Source of the DNA: Planctomycetota bacterium
Lineage (GTDB): Bacteria; Planctomycetota; SZUA-567; H5-PLA8
Direction: 5' to 3'
Length of the DNA stretch: 64,000 bases
NCBI GenBank assembly: GCA_023150555.1
Contig: JAKLKQ010000011.1
Span: 1 to 64,000, forward strand
The position numbers and the translations under genes were made by a program. Under the pieces are notes generated by a model. That model was not told the origin of the DNA, ran no database searches, and saw only the letters and a program-made list of their open reading frames with translations. How positions within the stretch are numbered: the stretch's first letter is position 1; every line of letters starts with the position of its first letter. Positions 16,456 to 25,131 of the stretch are shown here, piece after piece.

Positions 16456-17991
16456 TTACCTCGCTTCGCCCACAACGTTGATCTTGGCGCCGTCGTGCAG
16501 GCGCGCGGGGTCGCCTGCGATCAGCCGGTCGCCGGGTTGCAGGCCGGACTCGACCAGCACCCAGCCTTCGGACTCCTCGTTGCCCAGCGTCACCGAGCGG
16601 CGTCGCGCGACGCCTTCGCCCATGTCCACGATCCAGACCTCGGCGTCCGAACCGCTTCCGTAGACGAGGTTCTTCGGCACGAAGACGCGCTGCACGGCCT
16701 CGCCGGCGACCTTCTTCATCGGCTCGAGGAACTGGACCTTGGCGAGCATCTCCGGTTTCAGCGCCGCGACGGGGTTGTGGATGGCGACCTTCACCTGCAT
16801 GGTGTTCTTCTGGATGTCGGCCTCGTGCACGACGCGGCTGACCTCGCCGTCGAAGACCGTCTCGGGCAGGACGTCGACGACGATCTTCGCCTGCTGCCCG
16901 ACGCTGACCTTGGCCGCGTCGGCCAGCGGCACGTCGACGCGCACCTGCAGCTTGTCGGGGTCGTAGAGATGGACGACGTGGGCCGAGTGGCGCATGTCGC
17001 CGGCCAGCATCAGCTTGTCGCCGGGGTTGATCAGGCGCAGGAGCACGATGCCGTTCGCCGGGCTGACGACGTCCATGCGCTTGAGCCGCAGCTCGGCCTC
17101 GTTGCGCTTGGCCTGCGTCTCGACCAGCGCGGCCTCGGCGCCGGCCAGCTTCGCCTGGGCCTCCTCCAGTTCCTTCTTCTCGGCGATGCGCAGCTTCAGG
17201 TTCTCGTCGGCGGCGGTGACTTCAGCCTCGAGCTGCCGGATGCGCGCGGCCAGGATCGGCTTGCGGTCGCGCACGCTCTGCGCGGTCGCGGCCTGCGCCT
17301 TCACCTCCAGGCTGGTCTTGATCACCTGGAAGGGGGCGATGGCGTCCGGTCCGACGGACTCCTCGCGGCGCAGCTGTTCCTTTAGTAACTCCAGCTTGGC
17401 CTGTTCGACGGCGGCGTCGGCGTCGAGTTTGGCGAGTTCGGCTTTGGCCTCCTCGAGCATCCCCTTGCTGGTGGCCAGCGCGCGGGTGCGTTCGATGGGA
17501 TGGTCCCAATCGCGCTGCGCGGCGGCCAGGCCGGCCTTGGCGGACTCGACCTCGGCGCGGCGCTGGCGCATCTCGGCCTCAAGGCGCTCGAGGGCCAGCT
17601 TCGCGTCGTCGTCGACCATGCGCGCGACGACCTGCCCGGCTTTCACGCGGTCGCCTTCCAGCACCTGCATCTCCTTCACCACGCCATCGGTGAGAGCAGA
17701 GACGGAGATCATGTACGGATCGGCTTCGACCCAGCCCGGCGCCTGGAACTGCACGCCGCCTCCGGTCTGCTGGCTGCTCTTCGCCACCACGGGCACCACC
17801 TGTACGTCGAGCCCCGGAAAGAGCACGCCCCGCGCAGCGTAGCCACCCAGCGCCAGGAACGCGCCCACCAGCAGGCCGGGCAGCAGTACTCGCGTGCGCC
17901 AGCGCGAAGGCGGCGCCGGCACCTTGCTCTCCACGGTGGAAACGTCGCGTCCCCGGGCGAGCACACTCAGATCGGTCGTAAACTCGGACAT
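16456..17991 (-). CDS. HlyD/MacA-type membrane fusion protein
   Basis: A 511-residue periplasmic adaptor anchored by one N-terminal membrane segment (about 34-53). A lipoyl/barrel half (near 95-140), a long helical hairpin (about 150-295) and the returning beta-barrel domains follow; VSPANGIVLLRL near residue 315 is the second lipoyl strand typical of the family. It would bridge the inner-membrane ABC pump to the periplasm or an outer-membrane channel. AGGAAA precedes the ATG. Confidence 0.88.
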   Translation of the reverse strand: MSEFTTDLSVLARGRDVSTVESKVPAPPSRWRTRVLLPGLLVGAFLALGGYAARGVLFPGLDVQVVPVVAKSSQQTGGGVQFQAPGWVEADPYMISVSALTDGVVKEMQVLEGDRVKAGQVVARMVDDDAKLALERLEAEMRQRRAEVESAKAGLAAAQRDWDHPIERTRALATSKGMLEEAKAELAKLDADAAVEQAKLELLKEQLRREESVGPDAIAPFQVIKTSLEVKAQAATAQSVRDRKPILAARIRQLEAEVTAADENLKLRIAEKKELEEAQAKLAGAEAALVETQAKRNEAELRLKRMDVVSPANGIVLLRLINPGDKLMLAGDMRHSAHVVHLYDPDKLQVRVDVPLADAAKVSVGQQAKIVVDVLPETVFDGEVSRVVHEADIQKNTMQVKVAIHNPVAALKPEMLAKVQFLEPMKKVAGEAVQRVFVPKNLVYGSGSDAEVWIVDMGEGVARRRSVTLGNEESEGWVLVESGLQPGDRLIAGDPARLHDGAKINVVGEAR

Positions 17992-18077
17992 AACCGTTTC
18001 CTTTCGCGGCAGCGAAATGCGTGAGAGAGCGTCCGCACGCGCGAACGCCGCTCAACGACGCGGGAAGGAAACGGGAT

Positions 18078-18521
18078 TCAGGTCAGCAGGACGAGGTTGC
18101 GGAGGTACAGCGGACGGCCCGGCGGCGATACGGTGGCAGCGCCCGGAGGTGGTCCGGCGGACTTCAGTGCGGCGGAGATTCGCACGGGTTCGCTGGGCAG
18201 CGCCAACGCGGCCAACAGGAGTCCGTCGTCGCTCTTCGGCTGCAGGGTGGCCACGCGGCCAGACGTCCGGGTGACGTCCAGGGGCGCAGCCTTGCAGCAG
18301 CAGTGCCGCGTGCTGCCGAGGAACGGCGCGTCGGGAATGCTGGTGATCTCTTCGCTCTGGCAGCAGCTGGGCTTCGCGGGTTGTTCGGGCTTAGCAGCCG
18401 CGGCGTGTTCGGCGCAGGTGCCGCACCCGGCGCCGCAGCGGAACAGCAGCTCCACCGCAGGCCCCTGGATGAGCACCGGGAGGGCCAGGACGGCGAGGAA
18501 TAGGGCTGCGTATCGCTTCAT
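18078..18521 (-). CDS. Exported Cys-rich small protein upstream of the exporter
   Basis: A signal peptide (residues 1-20) is followed by closely spaced cysteines (CGAGCGTC, SCC, HCCC), suggesting metal binding or disulphides, and a C-terminus ending PLYLRNLVLLT. The family is not recognised. It precedes the export operon by 86 bases on the same strand and may be its first gene. A metal-linked role for the whole operon is a guess based on the Cys content here and in the downstream lipoprotein. Confidence 0.6.
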   Translation of the reverse strand: MKRYAALFLAVLALPVLIQGPAVELLFRCGAGCGTCAEHAAAAKPEQPAKPSCCQSEEITSIPDAPFLGSTRHCCCKAAPLDVTRTSGRVATLQPKSDDGLLLAALALPSEPVRISAALKSAGPPPGAATVSPPGRPLYLRNLVLLT

Positions 18522-18660
18522 ATCTTCACGTTACCACACAATACCCGACTGTCCACAATTCAGTTGGCAGCCCCGCGGGCCGCCCACTCTATACAAGGAG
18601 ACGCCACGGGCAAATATTCCTCTTCAAGAAATTTTAGGAATGCCTGCCGCGAGGGGCCGG

Positions 18661-19416
18661 TCAGCGGCCTTCGCGCAGGCGGTCGCCCAGGAAGTCGTCG
18701 AGCTGCGGGATGGCGTAGATCTTCTCGGCGGTGGCCTCGTAGTTGTATTCCACGCGGCGCCAGACCACCGTGTCGCCGTCGAAGGTGATGAAGCAGGCGC
18801 GCGGGTCGCCGTCGCGGGGCTGGCCCACCGAGCCGACGTTGATCAGCACCTTCTCGTCGGTGCCCAGCATATACAGCTCGAACATGTCCGACGGATGCGT
18901 GAAGCCTTCGGGCGTGAAGACGCCGGGCATGTGGGTGTGCCCGCAGAAACAGTAGTCTTCCAGGGCGTCGAAGATCTCCTTCATCTTCTTCTTGTCGTCC
19001 TGATCGCGGGGCATGACGTAGTCGCGGGTGGGCCCGCGCGGGCTGCCGTGGACGTAAGTGATGCCTTCGACGCGCGTCTGGACCTTGAAGCTCTCCATGA
19101 ACTTGCGGCGCGCCTCGATCACGTCGGGGCCGTCCTTGCTGTTCTCGAGCAGCACCTGGCGCGTCCACTCCAGCGCGCGCTTGGCGCGCGGCGTGAAGTT
19201 GGGCGGGATGCCGTACAGTACGGCCTCCTCGTGGTTGCCCAGAATGTTCAGGTTGGTGATGCTCTGGATGATCTCGAGGCACTCGCCGGGCTCGGGGCCG
19301 TAGCCGATCACGTCGCCCAGGCAGACGATGTCCTTAACGCCCAGCGAGTCGATCTCGTCAAGGACCGCGCGCAGGGCCTCGAGGTTGCCGTGGATGTCGG
19401 AGATGATGGCCTTCAT
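18661..19416 (-). CDS. Calcineurin-like metallophosphoesterase
   Basis: A 251-residue protein with all metal-site motifs of the YfcE/MJ0936-type family: DIHGN at the N-terminus, GDVIGYGP, GNHE, HGSP and GHTHMP. These enzymes hydrolyse phosphomono- or phosphodiesters with two metal ions; the substrate is not predictable. It stands alone between convergently spaced leftward operons. The length is normal for the family. Confidence 0.9.
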   Translation of the reverse strand: MKAIISDIHGNLEALRAVLDEIDSLGVKDIVCLGDVIGYGPEPGECLEIIQSITNLNILGNHEEAVLYGIPPNFTPRAKRALEWTRQVLLENSKDGPDVIEARRKFMESFKVQTRVEGITYVHGSPRGPTRDYVMPRDQDDKKKMKEIFDALEDYCFCGHTHMPGVFTPEGFTHPSDMFELYMLGTDEKVLINVGSVGQPRDGDPRACFITFDGDTVVWRRVEYNYEATAEKIYAIPQLDDFLGDRLREGR

Positions 19417-19544
19417 GCATGCCCTTGAGCGAGGTATCCGCCATCCTTAGCTAACTCGAGCCCGGCAACGGGCTTCCGTCAGGCATTATCACCGTACGGC
19501 CGCGGGGCGCAATGCCCGGACCGGCCCCATGTCTGCACCTGTGT

Positions 19545-20564
19545 CTACACCCGCGCGCGCTGCAGCTTGACCGGCTTGCCCGTCTCGGCGCTGCGGTAGG
19601 CCGCCTCGACGACCTCCGTCGCGCGCAGCCCGTCCTCGCCCGTCACCGGCGGCGTGCGCCCGTCGCGCAGCATGTTGACAAAGGCCCCGCCCAGGCCGCC
19701 CTCGGCCTCGTCGCCCCAGGGGATGTACACCTGGCGGCCGGTGCCGGCGCTGGTCAGCATCAGGCGCTGGCGGAAGGCGTCGGCCGTGATCACGGCGCGC
19801 GTGCCGACGATCTCGATACTGACGTCGCCCCAGATCGGATACGCCGCCGGGCGCGACCAGCTGCAATCCAGGGTCGCAACGGTGCCGCCTTCCATCTCCA
19901 GCGAGAGCAGCCCCGCGTCGTCGAGCTTGCGGTTGCGGACGGCCTTGCGCGTCAGGTCGAAGCGGTTGTAGCCCACCGCCGCGTACACGTGGGTGAATTC
20001 GCGCCCCAGCATCCAGCGCAGCAAGTCCGCGACATGGACCGTGTGGTCCATCACGGCGCCGCCGCCGCTGAGCATCGGGTCGGCGAACCAGCCGCCGGGC
20101 TGGCGCCCGTGGTTGGTGGTCACCGCGGCCAGCACCTCGCCGGCCTCGCCCGCGCTGATCAGGTCGCGCAGGCGCACCAGCGCGCCGCGGAAGCGGCAGG
20201 GAAAGGCAGTCATCAGCGCCACGCCGGCCTTGCGGCAGGCGGCGATCATCTCCTTGGCGTCGGCGACGGTGGGCGCCAGGGGCTTCTCGCACAACACTGC
20301 GACGCCGGCGTTCGCGCAGGCGACGGTGTCGGCCATGTGGTGGACGTTCTCGCTGCAGACGACCGCGCCGTGGGGCTTGGTCCTAAACAGTTTGTCGATG
20401 CTGGGGAAGTGCGGCACGCCCAGGCTTTCGGCCAGCTTCTTCGCGCGCGCCTGGGCGCGGTCCCAGACGCCGGCGATCTGGACGCTGCCGGCCGGCAGCG
20501 CGAGCAGTTCGGCGGCGTAGCCGTTGGCGTGCATGTGCGCGCAGCCGACGAAGGCGATCTTCAT
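19545..20564 (-). CDS. Gfo/Idh/MocA-family oxidoreductase
   Basis: A 339-residue protein with an N-terminal Rossmann fold (MKIAFVGCAHMHANGY), the family motif CEKPLAPT near residue 96 and a C-terminal alpha/beta dimerisation domain. Members oxidise or epimerise sugars and inositols with NAD(P). The ATG at 20564 gives the usual family N-terminus; a GTG at 20573, six bases after AAAGGAG, is an equally good start. It follows a second Gfo/Idh gene by about 20 bases, so the two may act in one sugar pathway. Confidence 0.88.
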   Translation of the reverse strand: MKIAFVGCAHMHANGYAAELLALPAGSVQIAGVWDRAQARAKKLAESLGVPHFPSIDKLFRTKPHGAVVCSENVHHMADTVACANAGVAVLCEKPLAPTVADAKEMIAACRKAGVALMTAFPCRFRGALVRLRDLISAGEAGEVLAAVTTNHGRQPGGWFADPMLSGGGAVMDHTVHVADLLRWMLGREFTHVYAAVGYNRFDLTRKAVRNRKLDDAGLLSLEMEGGTVATLDCSWSRPAAYPIWGDVSIEIVGTRAVITADAFRQRLMLTSAGTGRQVYIPWGDEAEGGLGGAFVNMLRDGRTPPVTGEDGLRATEVVEAAYRSAETGKPVKLQRARV

Positions 20565-20584
20565 CGCTCCCACGAAGCGCTCCT

Positions 20585-21670
20585 TTATTCCGGATGCCGC
20601 GCGCCCAGCGCGGCCTTCTTCTTGCCGGCGGCCTGTTTCGCGGCGGGCTTCCGCGCGGCGTTCTTTGCGGCGGGCAGCTCGATCACCGCGCGCGTGCGCA
20701 CGGCGTCGAGGCAGACCAGCGCGAGTTCCACGGCCTCGCGCGCCTCTTCGGGCGTGATGATCGGCTGGGCTTCGCCGCGCAGCACCGCGACGAAGTGCTC
20801 GAGTTCGGCCTGGTACGGCGACTTCGCCAGCGGGCTCTCGGGCACGGTCTTGCCGCTGGCGGCGGCGGCCTGTCCCGTCGGCGCGACGCGCACGGCCGCC
20901 GAGTCGTACATGTCGTACTCGACCAGGCCTTCCGAACCGGCGACCTCGAAACTGGTCGCGAAGCTGTCGTGGCACCAGCTCGATTCCAGGTGCGCGATGG
21001 CGCCTTCGGGCCAGGTGATGGTGATCAGCGCGAGGTCCTGCAGGCTGTCGGCGTCGCGGCGCCCGACGCCGTAAACGGTCTTCGGGCGGCCCATCGTCCA
21101 CAGCAGCCAGTCGAGGTCGTGGATCGCGGTGTCGAAGACGCAGCCGCCGCTGGCCGCGAAGTCCCAGTACCACGCCCCGCGCGGGCCCGGCGCGCAGACG
21201 ACGCGGCGCAGGCGCAGCATGGCGGGTTCGCCGATCTTGCCGTTCAGGAGCGTCTCGCGCAGCGCGCTGTACTCGGGGAAGAACCGCACCACGTGTCCGA
21301 CCAGGAGCGGGACCTTGGCCTTCTTGCACGCGGCGATGGCGGCGTCGCAGTCGGCCAGCGTGCGCCCCAGGGGCTTCTCGCAGATCACGCCCTTGCCGGC
21401 GGCGGCGGCGGCCTTGATGTTCTCGAGGTGCAGCGTCGTCGGCAGGCAGATGTCGGCGGCGTCGACCTCCTTCAGCAGCTTCGCGCGGTCGTCGAAGACC
21501 TTCGCGCCGTGCGGCTTGGCCAGGCGTTCGGCGCGGGCCGGATCGGCGTCCCAGACGCCCACCAGCTTCACGGTGGGCATGTTGAGGTACGCGGCCGAAT
21601 GCGTCGCGCCGATCATGCCGGCGCCGAGCAACCCGACGCGCAGGGGTTTGGGTGCAGCGGTCTTGGCCAC
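20585..21670 (-). CDS. Gfo/Idh/MocA-family oxidoreductase with Lys/Ala tail
   Basis: A 361-residue protein with Rossmann motif LRVGLLGAGMIGATH, CEKPLGRT near residue 97 and the catalytic-region segment CVFDTAIHDLDWL, characteristic of the family. The last 25 residues are a low-complexity Lys/Ala tail that the downstream paralogue lacks. It is the first gene of a two-gene operon and diverges from the KamA-like gene. Confidence 0.88.
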   Translation of the reverse strand: MAKTAAPKPLRVGLLGAGMIGATHSAAYLNMPTVKLVGVWDADPARAERLAKPHGAKVFDDRAKLLKEVDAADICLPTTLHLENIKAAAAAGKGVICEKPLGRTLADCDAAIAACKKAKVPLLVGHVVRFFPEYSALRETLLNGKIGEPAMLRLRRVVCAPGPRGAWYWDFAASGGCVFDTAIHDLDWLLWTMGRPKTVYGVGRRDADSLQDLALITITWPEGAIAHLESSWCHDSFATSFEVAGSEGLVEYDMYDSAAVRVAPTGQAAAASGKTVPESPLAKSPYQAELEHFVAVLRGEAQPIITPEEAREAVELALVCLDAVRTRAVIELPAAKNAARKPAAKQAAGKKKAALGARHPE

Positions 21671-22183
21671 AGGCGGATCTCCGGCCGGGACATCGCGGAT
21701 CGAATCATGAAGTCGTTTATGGCGAATTCACGTTATTCGATGCCTGGAAACGGTCAAATGACAGGCGCCCGCGCGCGCCATTCCACGCAGCGGTTCGGGA
21801 ATTTTGGACTGTCAGGCTCCAAAATATCTCCCAAAGCCCGCGGGCATCCGTAGGCCAAAGCGCGCTCGCGGCTTAAAAAATTAGCCGGGCCGCGGAAGTG
21901 CTCTAACTTTCTTCCATTTCTCGATTTACGCATCCGGTTCAAGTTGAGAATCGGGCCGCCAGGGGCTATACTTCTAGCGCAGTCGCCATTCGATCCGCCC
22001 CTCGACGTGCGCAGCCCGAAGAGCCGGACCCCGCGGATCGGCCAGAACCGGACGAACCCACGCGCCGGACGATGTACCGAGGTCCATGCGACCCAACCTG
22101 AGTGCGAGGCGTCCCGCCCGGAGCAACCACGGCGCGCAGGACGTCTGTCGTTTCGAATCGGCCGCGAGCGAACAGGAGACGCG
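21671..22183. other. Divergent intergenic region with long leader
   Basis: The 513 bases between the leftward Gfo/Idh operon and the rightward KamA-like gene hold one clear rightward promoter (21944-21972). The stretch downstream of it would be a leader of about 200 bases. I see no riboswitch consensus or small gene in it. Confidence 0.5.
21944..21972 (+). promoter_or_regulatory. Sigma-70-type promoter for the KamA-like gene
   Basis: TTGAGA at 21944-21949 and TATACT at 21967-21972 are separated by exactly 17 bases. Transcription would start near 21979 and leave a leader of about 205 bases before the ATG at 22184. Confidence 0.65.
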
Positions 22184-23542
22184 ATGAGTTTCGCCCCCAA
22201 ACCAATGAAGTTCTACGGGCTACATGATATCGAGAAGCTTCCGCAATTAAGCAAGCTCTCGGCCGGACAGCGTTTTGATATGAAGGTCGTTTCGCACGTC
22301 TTGCCTTTCCGAACCAACAGTTACGTCGTCGAGGAACTGATCGACTGGGACAACATCCCCGCCGACCCCATCTTCCAGCTCACCTTCATGCAGCGCGGGA
22401 TGCTGAAGCCGGAACACTTCGACAAGGTCGCCGCCGCGGTCAAGTCCGGCGACGCGGCGAAAATCAAGGCCGAAGCCGACGCCGTGCGCATGGCGCTGAA
22501 TCCCCATCCCGCCGGGCAGATGACCGCCAACGTCCCGGTGATGGACGAGGAACCCGTCGCCGGCGTGCAGCACAAGTACCGCGAGACGTGCCTGGTCTTC
22601 CCCTCCAGCGGGCAGACCTGCCACGCCTACTGCACCTTCTGCTTCCGCTGGCCGCAGTTCGTGAGCCTCGACTCGCTGAAGTTCGCCACCGACAAGTCCA
22701 TGCGCTTCCAGGCGTACCTCAAGCGCCACAAGGAAGTCACCGACGTCCTCTTCACCGGCGGCGACCCCATGGTGATGGGCATCCGCAACCTGCGCGCGTA
22801 CATCGACCCGCTGCTGGGCCCGGGCTTCGAGCACCTCCAGACCATCCGCATCGGCACCAAGTCCATCAGCTACTGGCCCTACCGCTACCTCACCGACCGC
22901 GACAGCGCCGACGTGCTGAAGCTCTTCGAACGGATCGTCGAAAGCGGCAAACACCTCGCCATCATGGCGCACTTCAACCACTGGCAGGAGATGCAGCCCG
23001 CCGCCGCGCACGCCGCCATCCGCGCCATCCGCGGCACCGGTGCGCAGATCCGCACGCAGTCGCCCCTGGTCAAGTACATCAACGACGACGCCGGCGTCTG
23101 GGCGCGCATGTGGACGGAACAGGTCCGCCTCGGCTGCATCCCCTACTACATGTTCATCGAGCGCCAGACGGGCGCGAAGGCCTACTTCGCCATCCCGCTC
23201 GCGCGCGCCTACGAGATCTACCGCGGCGCCTTCGTCCAGGTCAGCGGCCTGGCGCGCACCGCGCGCGGGCCCAGCATGTCCGCGCTGCCGGGCAAGGTCG
23301 CCATCGACGGCATCACGACGATCAACGGCGAAAAGGTCTTCGCGCTGCGGCTGATCCAGGCACGCAACCCCGACTGGGCCCAGCGCCCCTTCTTCGTGAA
23401 GTACGACGAAAAAGCCACCTGGCTCTACGACCTCAAGCCGGCCCTCGGCGAGAAGGAATTCTTCTTCGAGCGCGAGCTGCGCGCGATGCTCAAGAAGAAG
23501 GAGGAAGCCCTGACCGCCGCCACGCAGGCCGCTTCGCCCTGA
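22184..23542 (+). CDS. KamA-like radical SAM protein (lysine 2,3-aminomutase family)
   Basis: A 452-residue protein with the radical-SAM cluster motif C146-x3-C150-x2-C153 (CHAYCTFC) and a FTGGDPMV segment, the SAM-binding GGDP motif of the aminomutase family. Near residue 369 it has LPGKVAIDG, a shortened version of the PGGGGK loop that carries the PLP lysine in lysine 2,3-aminomutases. It may shift an amino group on an amino acid; substrate and PLP dependence are uncertain because of the reduced loop. The ATG at 22184 is preceded by AGGAG at 5 bases. An aminotransferase gene follows 158 bases downstream. Confidence 0.78.
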   Translation: MSFAPKPMKFYGLHDIEKLPQLSKLSAGQRFDMKVVSHVLPFRTNSYVVEELIDWDNIPADPIFQLTFMQRGMLKPEHFDKVAAAVKSGDAAKIKAEADAVRMALNPHPAGQMTANVPVMDEEPVAGVQHKYRETCLVFPSSGQTCHAYCTFCFRWPQFVSLDSLKFATDKSMRFQAYLKRHKEVTDVLFTGGDPMVMGIRNLRAYIDPLLGPGFEHLQTIRIGTKSISYWPYRYLTDRDSADVLKLFERIVESGKHLAIMAHFNHWQEMQPAAAHAAIRAIRGTGAQIRTQSPLVKYINDDAGVWARMWTEQVRLGCIPYYMFIERQTGAKAYFAIPLARAYEIYRGAFVQVSGLARTARGPSMSALPGKVAIDGITTINGEKVFALRLIQARNPDWAQRPFFVKYDEKATWLYDLKPALGEKEFFFERELRAMLKKKEEALTAATQAASP

Positions 23543-23700
23543 CTCGTTCTGACGCTGCGGACCGCGCGCGATCCGCGCGTAAAAGCTTGGTCTGCGGCCG
23601 TCCTCGGGATATTCTCTTCATGACAAGAACCATTCGGTGAACCGGGCTGCGCGGAGCCCACGTGAAATCCCGCGAACCTTTTTACGGAGAGTCCACTCCC

Positions 23701-24909
23701 ATGGAGCTGCACGAACGCCTTTCGGCCAAGATGACGAAGTTCCGCCCGTCCCTGACGCTGGCGCTCAAGCGCCTCGCCGAGCAGCGCGTGCGCGACGGCC
23801 TGCCCGTCTTCGACTTCGGCCTGGGCGAGACCAAGGGCCAGCTCGACCCGGAGATCCGCGAGGCCGGCGAGCGCGCCTTCCGCGAGGAAGACACGATGTA
23901 CACCGATCCGGCCGGCCTGCCCGACCTGCGCCGCGCCGTGCTGAAGTGGCTGAACCTCGAAGCGCACTACACCATCGACAACGTGATCATCAGCTCGGGC
24001 GCGAAGCAGTCGCTCTTCAACACCTTCCTCGCCATCTGCAACCCCGCCGACTGCGTGCTCTTCGACCACGCGCCGTGGGTCAGCTACCAGCCGCTGGCGG
24101 TGGCCAGCTACGCGTTCCCCGTGCAGGTGCTGCCGCTGGTGCGCAAGGACGACGGGATGAAGGTCGCGCCCGAAGACCTGAAGAGAAACCTACTCATGCG
24201 CCCGCACGCCAGGCTCTTCCTGCTCAACAACCCCGTCAACCCCACCGCGCAGTTGTACACGCCCGAGGAAGTCGAGGCGCTGCTGAAGATCTGCGTCGAG
24301 CACCGCATCTACTTCGTCTACGACCGGCTCTACTGGCGCCTGCTCTTCGACGGCCGCGCCTTCGCCAACCCGCGCATCGACGAAGAGACCCGGCCTTGGG
24401 TCATCCAGGTCGACGGCCTCTCGAAGAACTTCCGCCGCGCCGGCGGCCTGCGCATCGGCTGGTGCATCGCGCCCGACGACGTCGCCAAGGCCATGGTGAA
24501 CGTGCAGAGCCACTACACCTCCGGGCCCGCCACGCCCACCCAGCGCACCGCCCTCGCCGCCATCAGCCGCCCCTACACCGGCGGCCTGCGCGACGAACTG
24601 CAGGCCAAGCGCGACCTGCTCCTGCGCGAAGCCCAGGACATGCCATTGACCAGGATCTGGCCCACGCCCGCGACGTTCTACTCGTTCTGGGACGTGCGCG
24701 CGTGCCTCGGCAAGAAGACCCCCGCCGGCAAGCTGCTGCAGACCTCCGACGACGTCAGCGAGTACCTCTGCCTCGACGCCGGCGTCATCACCGCCAGCGG
24801 CACCGGCTTCATGCAGGACGGCTACCTGCGCCTGAGTTTCGCGACGCCCGACGCCGACATCGTCAAGGGCATGGCCGCCGCCCGCAAAGCCCTCGGCGCG
24901 CTGAAGTGA
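23701..24909 (+). CDS. PLP-dependent aminotransferase, class I/II
   Basis: A 402-residue fold-type I enzyme with SSGAKQSLFN (cofactor phosphate region), NNPVNPTAQLYTPEE (substrate loop), YDRLYW (replacing the usual D-E-x-Y after the cofactor Asp), and VDGLSKNFRRAGGLRIG containing the Schiff-base Lys. It transfers amino groups between an amino acid and a keto acid. The ATG at 23701 has GGAGAG 9 bases upstream; a GTG at 23662 is a weaker alternative. Pairing with the KamA-like gene suggests a shared route, perhaps beta-amino acid metabolism, which is inference. Confidence 0.85.
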   Translation: MELHERLSAKMTKFRPSLTLALKRLAEQRVRDGLPVFDFGLGETKGQLDPEIREAGERAFREEDTMYTDPAGLPDLRRAVLKWLNLEAHYTIDNVIISSGAKQSLFNTFLAICNPADCVLFDHAPWVSYQPLAVASYAFPVQVLPLVRKDDGMKVAPEDLKRNLLMRPHARLFLLNNPVNPTAQLYTPEEVEALLKICVEHRIYFVYDRLYWRLLFDGRAFANPRIDEETRPWVIQVDGLSKNFRRAGGLRIGWCIAPDDVAKAMVNVQSHYTSGPATPTQRTALAAISRPYTGGLRDELQAKRDLLLREAQDMPLTRIWPTPATFYSFWDVRACLGKKTPAGKLLQTSDDVSEYLCLDAGVITASGTGFMQDGYLRLSFATPDADIVKGMAAARKALGALK

Positions 24910-24934
24910 TCGATACGGATAAGATCCAGACAAA

Positions 24935-25055
24935 CTTCAAAACGGAAAATGGCAAGAACCAAAAAAACTGATAACGGCAAACGGAGACTGTCCAATCGCA
25001 AACGCCGGTCAGAAATGAAAAATGACAGATGTCGATGACAAATGTCCTGAGCCCC
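24935..25055 (+). repeat. Dispersed intergenic repeat, copy A (partial)
   Basis: This contains a 20-base core at 24951-24970 that is identical, in inverse orientation, to 27609-27628 and matches 18 of 20 bases at 42338-42357. The following bases (near 25014-25050) also resemble the copy at 42 kb. Only the distal part of the repeat is present here. Confidence 0.6.
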
Positions 25056-25065
25056 CAATCCTTTT

Positions 25066-25103
25066 CTCTGTGTTCTCTGTGTGCTCTGTGTGCTCTGTGG
25101 TGA
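25066..25103 (-). repeat. 9-bp tandem repeat, CACAGAG type (first copy)
   Basis: Four CTCTGTG units start at 25066, 25075, 25084 and 25093, a strict 9-base period. On the minus strand the array starts TTTTCACCACAGAG. A second array in the opposite orientation lies downstream of the next gene at 26164-26192. Confidence 0.7.
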
Positions 25104-25131
25104 AAATCAAATTCGGCGTTAGCCTGTCCGC

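Noticed and set aside
19545..21329. A 594-codon frame joining the first Gfo/Idh gene to upstream sequence
   Set aside because: The upper part is an out-of-frame reading of the second Gfo/Idh gene; the family N-terminus starts at 20564.
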